A stretch of 64,000 nt of DNA from Otis tarda (lineage: Eukaryota > Chordata > Aves > Otidiformes > Otididae). Of the stretch, positions 49,701 through 59,775 are shown in pieces; the first letter of the stretch is position 1, and each line of letters starts with the position of its first letter. The stretch covers positions 131,072,190-131,136,189 of the forward strand of contig CM048553.1 in NCBI GenBank assembly GCA_026413225.1, given 5' to 3'. Both the position numbers and the translations under genes were made by a program. The notes below the pieces were generated by a model. That model worked only from the letters and a program-made list of their open reading frames with translations. It was not told where the DNA came from and did no database searches.

Positions 49701-50730
49701 AACTCTGAGCCTTTAGAAATAATACCTAGTAGTATAGGCTCCAAAATTTATCAAGTGTTTTAGGCAAAGAGTGGCAAAAAGTAAAATAACAACAGAAACT
49801 ACTCTTTTTCACTTTTACCCTCATACTCATTTACCCTCATTACTGTTAAGGAAAATTTCACCCCAGTAAGAAGAACTTTTTCCTATATATTTTTAATGAG
49901 TTATAATTGTTTCCATTTGGTTTGTACGCTATAGTGATTAGAATCCTAAAACACTTATTCAATGCAATTTAAATGTCGTAGGCTTATAAAGTCACTGAAT
50001 GCTTGAAAGTATGGATCGAATCTAGAATTTTACTTTGTTCTGACAGAGAATATCCTAATCTAGATCATTAATTTGAGTTCTCCTTTTACTATGTATTTCT
50101 CTTTAATGGATATGCATAGCTACAATTCCAAGTTGCTAACCTAAGAAAATAATTTTCCTTCTATATTTAAATCAAATAATACTGGATATGTTAAAAAAGT
50201 TTTATTTATTATTTGATTCTGGTTTGAGGGGAAGTTTTTTGTTGCTGTTGTTTTGTTTTCCGTTAACTTGCATTTAGATTAGAAAGCTGAATAGCCATCC
50301 TTGTGGATATACTGGAAATATTGTTGGTTATTGTGAAAATAGCCCCTTGGAAAAAGTTATTTGTAATATGCATTAGTGTTTCAGAAAAAAAACTAATGAA
50401 AGACAAGGCCTAGGGACCTGGCGACGGCCCATGCAATAGACAGAGTTTTACCCAAGGTGTCAAATTGAAGTATTGTCACTTTGGATTGTAAAGTTACTAT
50501 ATAGAAGATTTTATTAATAATTTCTTAAAGAATCTCCATAGAACACAGACCTACCTATCTAACAAGCAAGTCAGGAGGAATGGGAGGATAGCATTGCAGA
50601 GTAGCGTGCCTGCGGTCTTTGCCCTTCATTCTAACCATCCTCAACCCTCTCCCCTTTGGCTCATTGGCTGCTCACATCAGACTGGGCTTCATGCAACAAA
50701 GAAGCTGGAGAGCTACAAATGGTAATACAC
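46729..50730. other. AT-rich intergenic sequence
   Basis: About 4 kb without a recognisable gene. It holds a TTTA tetranucleotide run (about 47126-47146) and T-rich tracts (for example 48150-48164 and 49349-49357). The longest open frame (47796-48191 plus, 131 codons) is rich in F, L, I and K as expected of AT-rich non-coding DNA and matches nothing I know. Confidence 0.65.
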
Positions 50731-51004
50731 TACAGAATCACAGAGTCATAGAATAATTAAGGTTGGAAAAGACCCTTAGGATCATTGAGTCCAACCATTA
50801 ATCTAACACTACCAAGTCCACCACTAAACCATATCCCTCAGAGCCACATCTACGCATCTTTTAAATACCTCCAGGGATGGTGACTCAATCACTTCCCTAG
50901 GCAGCTTGTTCCCATGCTTGACAACGCTTTCAGTGAAGACATTTTTCCTAATATCCTATCTAAACCTTCCCTGGTGCAATTTGATGCAGTTTCCTCTTGT
51001 CCAT
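50731..51004 (-). mobile_element. CR1 3'-end fragment F, minus strand, divergent subfamily
   Basis: The complement of a CR1 3' region: CAGAATCACAGAGTCATAGA, then GGTTGGAAAAGACC, CATTGAGTCCAACC, CCTCCAGGGATGG and TTTCCTAATATCC. The wording (GAAAAGACC...GAGTCCAACC) differs from fragments B and E and points to a different CR1 subfamily. It is 5'-truncated with the 3' end intact. Confidence 0.9.
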
Positions 51005-54000
51005 ATCCTATATATATTCAAGCAAAACTGGAAAGAAAACATGTCAAATGCTCCAAACTAATTACATTTTATTTTAAAATATCTTAATGTACTGTAATAA
51101 AGATTACATATTACTAGACTGATGTAAACATCTGCTGCATAATTTGAGTATTAAATGCTGAAGTTGCAAACCCTTATTTTACACCATTACTCTGAACACT
51201 CAATCCTGAAAATTCTTTCTTGGATATTGAATCTTGTGTGACTTCTTCAGGAGTTCTGTGAATGGACTTCTTCAAAGGTTTTGGCCTCTATTTTGTTTAT
51301 TTTATATGGCTGAGAGAGATAAAATGTTCTGTTTTTCTCATTCAACTTTTAAATGTATCTAGTATTTAACTTCTCAAATTGCAGTATTTTTTGTTGGATC
51401 TTGTCTCTAAAAAGTAATAGTTTGTTTTGTGTGGACAGTTTTGTGGGGACTAAATAAGAACTTAATGCTGAGTATTTACCTTCTTCTGCTTTCTCACATT
51501 AATTCTGTAAGTGTTTTTATTTAATTTGATAAGGAAGAAGATCTGAGTTTTTATATTCTCCATCACACCTGTTGGAGAAAACACACAGGCTTTGAACTAA
51601 GTTACAGACTTTAGCTACTGACTTCCATAGAACAATTGGTGCAGAGAAGTGTCTAACTGATCAGTGGCAGTCAACATTTTTGCATGAAGTATTCAACGCA
51701 CTGGGAAGGAAGGGGAAAATGGTGATATGATTCTCCCCTCCACAGATTCTCCTCCCATCCCGAACAGGAAACAAGCAATTAATGCATTTTAAAATGCCAA
51801 GAAGTAGACGCAAATTGTGTGCAGCAGTACTTCTAGGATTTTGAACTGTTGCTGTTGCCAACTTCAGTAGCAGCAGATTTATGTTTATGAACTGTACTTC
51901 GAAGAAAAACTGACTAGGGGCAGTGGTAAAGTTACTTCTGAGCCCCTGGTCTAGAAATTTGTCCAAAGGTTCTAAAAAATCAGTGATTTTGAGCCAGCTA
52001 CTCAGTGCTCCATGAACTATTCTTGGCAGTATTCCTGCTGGCTCATAAGTCTACAATGCTTGCTTTCACAGCTTATGTCACCTTTATTGGATCATGGATA
52101 ACAAAGCCCAGTACTCATTCTTGCCTTCATCTATTTTACTACTGTATTGGGGAATGGGTGTCACAGTGCTAGGAATTATTTTTTTCTCCTACTGATGTCT
52201 CAGAGATACTTTTAAATTCACAATTATGTGATGTCTCTTTTGAACAACAAATCTGTGAATGAGATTAAAAGTGCTTTTCAACTTCTGTATTTATAAATTG
52301 CATTTACTGCTGGAAAAATTACTCAGACTTACTAGTAGAAAATGTGGAGTATTCAATGAAATTAAACTGAATTCAGAAATATAAAGAATGATTTAAAGCA
52401 ATTGTACACACAACCCTTGGAAAGCTATTTTTCAATTATGTTTGGAAGCTTAGTTTACAGAACTGGCAAGAACAAATGAGTGTATAGCAAAAAAAAATAA
52501 AAGAGATATTAAAATATCTAAATTCTTCTCTAAGAATATCTAAATTCTTCTTCAAAATATTATCTTACTACAGAGATACTACTTAAATATTTATATGCAA
52601 TAGAAGTGATTAAATTATTTTTCATTTTACACTTTTTTACTTACAGCTTTACTGCCTTTTGGTCCACCTCAAATTCCTCATTGTACTAGATCTACTAAAT
52701 GAATTAGAGAGAAGATGGTCTTTCTTCTGCAAGTCTAATATATGCTAGAGAAAAAAATGCATGAGATCAGAGATAAGGTTACAGTGGAGATTCAGGCTCA
52801 AATCATTGGATTATTTTTTGGGTTACTTTTTTAAATTATTATTTTGAAAAACCTTACACTTTTTTTCATACTGAAAATGTACAACCCTAGCTACATTTAC
52901 AGAACTTACTGTGGCACCTTAGCTGTACTATAGCATCATTATTGCACTGAGAATCTTCACAGAACTTGATCTAATTGCTATGCTGCATAACCAATTGATT
53001 ATGCATTTCACTACTGATTCCCAAATTCAACTTGCACCAGAAAAATATGCACTGGAATGCAAATACCTTAAAGGGCAGCATAGATTCCCCTCTAAGAAAT
53101 ACGGACATGAGAAAATTGCCCCTTCTTAATCATAAAAGGAGTTTTACATAGGTCTTATGAGGGATTTGTGCAGTTTCCTTATGTTCAAACAGATAATGTG
53201 GTCACATTACTCAAGCCAAAATCTAATTTAATTCAGAAAGAAACTGAAAGGAGAAGATCTTTCATAGCTTGGCATCTGGACCCTGTGATTACCTTCTAAA
53301 GACGAGAAGCGGAATGAAGTCATGTGTAAATTGAACTCTGCTTCAAAAAAAGTATAAGCTATATTTTTGTCAAATAGAAATAAAACACTTTTAAAAGTAA
53401 TGCTTGGGCCTGTCTTGGTGTTTTGTGAGTCTCTTTTCATGGTACCAGTCTCAAAAAAAAAGCAAAGCTATTTTTATTATGCATTTGACCAAGCAGAAAG
53501 TAATGGAATATGAAATGTGGAATGCAACTATTTGGTATGCTTACCTTTATACTGAATTGCAGTGATGAGTTGTAGTGTTCAGCACATAGCCCTTTGTAAT
53601 GTCAGGTTGAATTTTAGAAGATTTATAAATTTGGTTTTAGTAATCAGAATTGCAGAATAATTATATTCAAATTTAACTGCTCAACTACTTCTGGCTCAGA
53701 AGGGAGCTGAAGGTAGAAACTGTGGAAAGCTGGTTTGGAAACGTTTGTTCAAATTTACTGGGGCATGCACGTACAACTTTTTTAATATATGCACTTACAC
53801 ATGTACACAGGAGGGATCCAGCCAGCACAATAGAATTACACGTATTTTTTGTAGTATCCATTATTCGGTGCATACATATCCTGTTAGTACTTACATGTTC
53901 ATCCTACTAGTCTAAGGAGCAGAAAGTCCTTACTTACCACTCATTATTGATATTGTCAACAGCAGCCATTACTTGCTTTATTCTGCCGTTGCTGTCCTTG

Positions 54001-57000
54001 TCTCATTTTTTTGCTATCTGTTGTCTAACAGTAAAAAAGAAAAGTTCAAGTTAAAGGAATCTGATATAAGTGACTGCTGATTTTTGAAACCAGATTTCCA
54101 AGGTTCTAAATACTTTCAAGAACATAGTTTTCTTGTTTTATTTAATTATGAGATATATTGTTCTGTATACAATTTGCTGGCTGTTTACAAAATAGACTCA
54201 CTGCTCAAATAAAGTCTTTATAACAGCAAAGTTTTGTGAGAGGGGGACTGTCTGGTTCAGAACTGATCTAGATCAGGAAGGTTCCTACCTCTACCATAAA
54301 CATCCGGTTCACAAAGAATGTTACTGCAGGTTTTCAAAGGTTGAAAACACCACATTGATCATTTAGTCTTCACATATCTGAGTGAAAGGGAAGAGGTAAG
54401 TTATGTCCTTTTGCAGAAAAGCCTAATTTTTAAGTAGCTGAAGAAAAGCTCTTCAAATAAGGTTTATAAACTTTATCTTGAAACACTCGAAGCCTAAGTG
54501 ATTAACTAGCAACTCATAATTTAGCTCATAAACACTTCCTTTTCCCGCTTCTGCATTGTTTTAGTTCATTTATTGTTTTCTTGCATGTACTTGTTTAAAC
54601 TATTCTGATCAAGCCACAGAAAGACATAAAAGGAAGATAGATAGGAGGAGAGACTGGAGGACAGAGGAAATAAAAGGATCTTTAGACAAAAGAATGTTTC
54701 ATCCTAAAGAGACAGAAAATGGCAGTTGTGTTTTTGTGCTCCGGCCAGAATAATACAGATGAAGGGGCTCTGTAATGAGATTTTTAGTTGTAAATTGCAT
54801 AACTGCTGGCCTTAGTAGAAATGCATCTATTTGTCTGTTGTTTTACCTCTGCAGGACAGAGGTTTCCCAGAACATCATCTTAGCACTCATCTTGAAATAT
54901 GAGATGAGGCTTCACTTAGTTGGTCAGTTAGCATATACTTGAGTATCACTTTGATTCCCTAAATACACGCGATAAGTTGGTCTGCTGTACACAGCATCTC
55001 TTGGTGGTTATATCATAGGTACTTTCGGTAAGGCCATTATTATCTTTCTGTACGTGATAGAGTGACTGAATCTGAACGTAGCGGTGAATACTGCCATCTA
55101 CAAACACCACAGCCATTTGCAGTTCACTTTTTAGATTACTACTCCTGGAAAACTGTTTGGGATATTCTTTAAAATCATTAATATGGTCATATCAGAGCAA
55201 AATCATTGTAAATGTAATGAAAATCAAGTGATTATTTATGACAATAGGAGAAAAGTTCAAATGGTTTTCCAAAATTTAGCATGAAGACGATTCATAACAG
55301 TCTCTGGAATCCCTGTGGAAATGCATGTGTAGCTATTATTTTCTGTTACATAGCAGTGTTTTTGTATAAGGTGTTCAATACTCGTCTTCATAGTAAGGAC
55401 TGTCATCCCATACATCTACTGCATGCTTCCCTTGGTGATAGATTCCAGTAATGTTCATCATTATGCACCAATTTTATATATTGCCTTAATGGTCAAGGCT
55501 GCTCAAACTTGGGTGCTCTCTTTTTTGCTACTTTCACCCAGGAAAATGAGAAGGACTGATTCTTTGCTGTGTGCTTCAGAATTGAAAACCTCATTGGGTT
55601 AACAGGGTTACCATTCCCAACCCAACTGTCAATCTCAGTCCCTTGGAACATCAGGTTTCACAGGTCAACCCATAGCTTGTTAAGCCATTTCAACAGTACA
55701 GAAGTAGTAGATGTTTAGTTAAAATCTTTTAAATCTTTATGCTGTGCAACTTTCATTACATTTTATCTGTTTCTCTACATTCCTTCTTAATATCACTGCC
55801 CTCTAACAGAATACATTGCTCTAAGAATGATTAGAAATATCCTTTACTCTCGCCACTGCAACCAATTGACCTCCAAACAGCAACAAGAGAGATCTGGAAA
55901 ATAACCTCTCTCAAATTTAAACTCTTATTGTAAGTCTGAGTTCTTCCTGGAGCTGGGAGTCACAGTGAAAGGTCAGTGCATTGATACAGGGTATATTAGT
56001 GAACTGTACCTCATGTTAGCCCAAAACCTGTAGTGCTTGAGGTAAAAGGAGTGATAAAACGACTATGAAAACTTTCCTATCAGTATACTCGTTATGTGGG
56101 AAGGATGCTTTTGTGATGATACAGGGAATCAAAGTAGTTATTCAGAGATTCATTTTTGGTCTAACAATCAATTAATGACCCCAGGTCACAGAACTCTATT
56201 TTTTAATACCTCCTTATCTCTAAGCAGCTTAGGATAGCGATGGCCTCTTGGTCCTTTTCTTTCCTTCTTTTTTTTTTTTTTAAAAGATGTCAAGTGTCAA
56301 GGAAATTTATATTTGAGATTTGAAAAAGCTCTGCATCTTCTACAAGAACAGGAATACTTTGATTAATTTTGATATGTTTTCATTGACAACAGTATAAAAA
56401 TTATTGCTTACAGTAATGTGTCTAAAATGCTGTCAGCCAGCTTGGTAACTGGGCTATTCAATTTACCACCAACGTATCACTCAGAGCTGCTGTTTGCTTC
56501 AGAGTCCAGCAGGAGGTGTCAGCAGAAAAACACTTTGTGTTTAACGTAAGATGTGAATTTTGTTTTGGCATTGGAGATTTATGCACTTGCAAAATGTTAT
56601 CAACAACATCTGGTGGTATTTCCATCCTGTCCCACTTATGTTTGTCAAATTCTGAAGATTTACAGGTGTTTAATGAAATGACAAATAAATAAATATTTTA
56701 GTTTGGCTAACAAGAAATTAAGTATGATTCCAAATTCATTCTATTTAATTGTCTAGTATGAGTGAAATCCAATAAATAAATGAGTAAATATTTTTATTAT
56801 GTCAATTATTAAAGCATTTCATCTTCAATTTTCAGGTGATGTAGATGTTTGCAAAATCTTATCTATAGATTCCTTGTGTTCCAACTTAGTATCTTAATTC
56901 ACAGTTATCCATCCATCTGTGATTTTAATTGTTAGTTTTGTTTTGGTTTATTCTGGTTTGTGACCTTTTTTTTTTTTTGTTCTTGCTACCTATACTTTTT

Positions 57001-57759
57001 TTTTTCTCCTGTTCCCCCCCCCCTCTAAAGTGGAGGTCTGAGACCATCCTCTAGATGCTTTGTAAGAGCTTCTCCTTCTCTGAATGGACAAAGTTCATTT
57101 CTTCCAAGGGCTTCAGTTGAAGAGTTTCCTCTTAACATAAACATCATGTTCAGATTCATAAAGCTGCAAATAACACCCTAAGTACTGATACTCTCATTAC
57201 AAGTAATTCCTGAAAGAAGGTACAAATCTCACTTTTACTATAAATCACTTGTATGTTTTATGGAATTATCTGTGTCATCGACTGTCTTCATAGTACCACA
57301 AATTGATATTTTTAAGGTTCAAATTAGAACATATATGACCAATTGAGAATTTTTACTGGATTTTGCAGTTCTTGTTCTTCCAGACTTACATTTGACACAA
57401 CAGTAGGTAGCCTTATTTTAATATGACATATAAGGTATCAATGGCAGTGGCAGAATCAACTAATTATTTGTGTATTGTCATTTTACCTGATTTCAGATTT
57501 GCTGACTAGAATTTTAAAAGCTTTGTTTTAAGAAGTGGACAAGAGTAGTAGAATATCAGTTTTGATGTGATGGCAAGCCCTGAATGATACTATAAAATTT
57601 TTCAACTAAAATTTTAAGTACCTGTCTCCTCTTTTCTAGCTTTGTGTGTTGCCATCTCACAGGGATCCACATTACTCTTTCTTTGCTGCTGGACTTCTAC
57701 TGGGTTAAAATCCTTCTATTATACTGACCAGTTCTGTAAGTTTATCTAAAAATTTTTAT
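51005..57759. other. AT-rich intergenic sequence
   Basis: About 6.7 kb without a recognisable gene. It has a 17-bp duplication at a 22-bp period (52514-52530 and 52536-52552, AATATCTAAATTCTTCT), T-rich tracts near 56267-56280 and 56966-57005, and a C10 run near 57014. A good donor-like GAG|GTAAGT occurs near 54394, but no frame upstream of it is open. Confidence 0.65.
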
Positions 57760-57764
57760 CCAGT
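57760..57764. repeat. target-site duplication CCAGT (left copy)
   Basis: Identical to 59771-59775, at the far side of the whole composite LTR structure. Confidence 0.8.
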
Positions 57765-57937
57765 TGTCGTGGTTTTGTTAGTGAGGGGGGGCCTAAGGTG
57801 GTAGCTTCTGCAGGAAACTGCTAGAAGTCGCTCCCCTTTGTTTAGTGGACTTGGCCGGGCCTAGGGCGGACCTGCTGCTGGCCAAGGCCGAGCCAATTGG
57901 TAGCAGAATGTTCCGTGATAACGCCTCTGCGATAACG

Positions 57938-57944
57938 TATTTAA
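57938..57944 (+). promoter_or_regulatory. LTR TATA-like box, plus-strand arm
   Basis: TATTTAA preceding AGAAGGGG. The same box stands on the minus strand at 59591-59597 in the inverted arm. Confidence 0.55.
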
Positions 57945-58598
57945 GAAGGGGAAAACAGAAAAAAAAAGAGAGAAGAGAAGATGTGAAGAAGCTGAGCGGG
58001 GGCGGAGGCGCAGAGGGAGAGGCGCAGGCCTCATGGGCCTTGCAGGCCTCACCCTCTGGCCTCTTGCCAGGCGGCCGACTGGGCCCGACTCGGCCCGGCC
58101 CGGCTGCAAGAAGTGGAGAGGAGATGAGAACTGAATAAGATGTAAAAAGATCCTGAGAGACATCTACCACCCTGTTGTGAGGAACGGCTGCAGACGCCAA
58201 GGTCAGTTCAGAAGGAGGGGGAGGAGTAATGCGGCTCCTGGCCAAGATTCCCCTGCAGCCTGTGGTGACGACCATGGTGGAGCAGGTTGTCCCCCTGCAG
58301 CCCATGGAGGTCCACGGAGGAGCAGAGATCCACTTGGAGCCCGTGAAGGACCCCGTACCGGGGGAGGTGGATGCCTGAAGGCGGCTGTGGCCCGTGGAGG
58401 GCCCGCTGGGACAGCCGTTCTGGAGAGACTGTACTCCGTGGAAGTGATGACCCACGCCGGAGCAGTTCCACGAAGGACTGTGGCCCGTGGGAGGGACCCC
58501 ACGATGGAGCAGGGGAGGAATGTGAGGAGTTCTTCCCCCGACCATGAAGCAGCGGCATGAAACAACGTATGATGAACTGACTGCAACACCCATTCCCT

Positions 58599-58626
58599 CT
58601 TCCCCCCTGTGCCGCTCGGGGGGAAG
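58599..58626. other. perfect hairpin CTTCCCCCC / GGGGGGAAG at the palindrome turning point
   Basis: Nine-base arms (58599-58607 and 58618-58626) with a 10-base loop. Homology between the two LTR arms ends at 58625, one base inside the outer edge of this hairpin. The inverted arm begins with the matching TTCCCCCCC at 58908. The related LTR at 44417 lacks this segment. Confidence 0.85.
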
Positions 58627-58713
58627 GTAGTAGAGATAATGTTAAGCTTGGGAAGAGGGAGGGGTGGATGGAGGTTATCTTGTTCCCTGTCTCATTATCC
58701 TGCTGTTTGTAGT

Positions 58714-58719
58714 AATAAA
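58714..58719 (+). promoter_or_regulatory. LTR poly(A) signal AATAAA
   Basis: Present in the plus-strand LTR only. The inverted arm is truncated before this point and has no counterpart. Confidence 0.6.
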
Positions 58720-58907
58720 TGAATAGTTTTCCCCAAGTCGAGTCTGTTTTGCCCGTGACGGTAACTTTAAGGATTTCTCCCTGTCCTTATCTCAAACCTC
58801 GAGCCGTTTTTCCTTATATTTTCTCTCCCTGTTCTCTCGGGGGGTGGGGGGAGTGAGAGAGAGACTGCGTAGTCTGGTCCTGATCAGGGCTGAACTACGA
58901 CAGTTAT

Positions 58908-59770
58908 TTCCCCCCCGAGCGGCACAGGGGGGGAAGAGGGAATGGGTGTTGCAGTCAGTTCATCATACGTTGTTTCATGCCGCTGCTTCATGGTCGGGGG
59001 AAGAACTCCTCACATTCCTCCCCTGCTCCATCGTGGGGTCCCTCCCACGGGCCACAGTCCTTCGTGGAACTGCTCCGGCGTGGGTCATCACTTCCACGGA
59101 GTACAGTCTCTCCAGAACGGCTGTCCCAGCAGGCCCTCCACGGGCCACAGCCGCCTTCAGGCATCCACCTCCCCCGGTACGGGGTCCTTCACGGGCTCCA
59201 AGTGGATCTCTGCTCCTCCGTGGACCTCCATGGGCTGCAGGGGGACAACCTGCTCCACCATGGTCGTCACCACAGGCTGCAGGGGAATCTTGGCCAGGAG
59301 CCGCATTACTCCTCCCCCTCCTTCTGAACTGACCTTGGCGTCTGCAGCCGTTCCTCACAACAGGGTGGTAGATGTCTCTCAGGATCTTTTTACATCTTAT
59401 TCAGTTCTCATCTCCTCTCCACTTCTTGCAGCCGGGCCGGGCCGAGTCGGGCCCAGTCGGCCGCCTGGCAAGAGGCCAGAGGGTGAGGCCTGCAAGGCCC
59501 ATGAGGCCTGCGCCTCCCCCTCTGCGCCTCCGCCCCCGCTCAGCTTCTTCACATCTTCTCTTCTCTCTTTTTTTTTCTGTTTTCCCCTTCTTAAATACGT
59601 TATCGCAGAGGCGTTATCACGGAACATTCTGCTACCAATTGGCTCGGCCTTGGCCAGCAGCAGGTCCGCCCTAGGCCCGGCCGAGTCCACTAAACAAAGG
59701 GGAGCGACTTCTAGCAGTTTCCTGCAGAAGCTACCACCTTAGGCCCCCCCTCACTAACAAAACCACGACA
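58908..59770 (-). mobile_element. truncated inverted LTR arm, minus strand, 863 bp
   Basis: The reverse complement of 57765-58625. Its U3 terminus (CCACGACA on the plus strand) lies exactly at 59770 and abuts CCAGT. The other end stops inside the LTR at the hairpin, so the segment with the poly(A) signal and U5 is missing. Its promoter box (59591-59597 minus) points toward the complete plus-strand LTR. Mirror-image open frames (for example 58942-59742 plus against 57793-58593 minus) are a consequence of the inverted duplication and are not genes. Confidence 0.92.
59591..59597 (-). promoter_or_regulatory. LTR TATA-like box, inverted arm
   Basis: TATTTAA on the minus strand, the mirror of 57938-57944, directing transcription leftward. 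Confidence 0.5.
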
Positions 59771-59775
59771 CCAGT
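59771..59775. repeat. target-site duplication CCAGT (right copy)
   Basis: Identical to 57760-57764. The flank beyond (ATATGGTAAAA) is unrelated to the left flank or its complement, so the duplication is confined to these 5 bp. Confidence 0.8.

Larger units (their letters stand above)
57765..58902 (+). mobile_element. complete LTR, plus strand, 1138 bp (left part of palindromic composite)
   Basis: Starts TGTCGTGGTTTTG and ends TGAACTACGACA. In order it has a TATTTAA box (57938-57944), GCCC-TGGAGG repeats (about 58290-58500), a C6/G6 hairpin (58599-58626), AATAAA (58714-58719) and the GTGACGGTAACTTTAAGG stretch of the R/U5 part. It is the same family as 44417-45493 but keeps about 57 bp that copy lacks. 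It is not followed by its own target duplication: after GACA comes GTTAT, not CCAGT. That makes it one half of a larger unit. No primer-binding site or viral gene follows. Confidence 0.9.
57765..59770. repeat. near-perfect inverted repeat (arms about 862 bp, inner spacer 282 bp)
   Basis: The arms are 57765-58625 and 58908-59770. They are collinear (paired coordinates sum to 117535 over nearly the full length) and differ only at 57852/59683, 58018/59517 and 58404/59131 (all transitions), plus one extra base in each of two homopolymers near the inner end. The spacer, 58626-58907, is the 3' part of the plus-strand LTR plus GTTAT. The outer ends are both the U3 terminus of the LTR. Identity is about 99.5 percent, so the arms are young, or gene conversion keeps them alike. 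Confidence 0.93.

Noticed and set aside
54330-54400. Candidate exon before the GAG|GTAAGT donor near 54394
   Set aside because: All three frames between the nearest acceptor-like site and the donor contain stops.
57793-59742. Long mirrored open frames of 266, 128, 127, 116 and 100 codons around the composite LTR
   Set aside because: They occupy overlapping frames on both strands of GC-rich LTR sequence and are mirrored because the DNA is an inverted duplication. None shows a retroviral or cellular protein motif.
57760-59775. Two independent LTR insertions in opposite orientation
   Set aside because: Each would need its own target duplication. The complete LTR is followed by GTTAT, not CCAGT, while the two outer ends of the pair share CCAGT exactly, so a single integration of a composite fits better.
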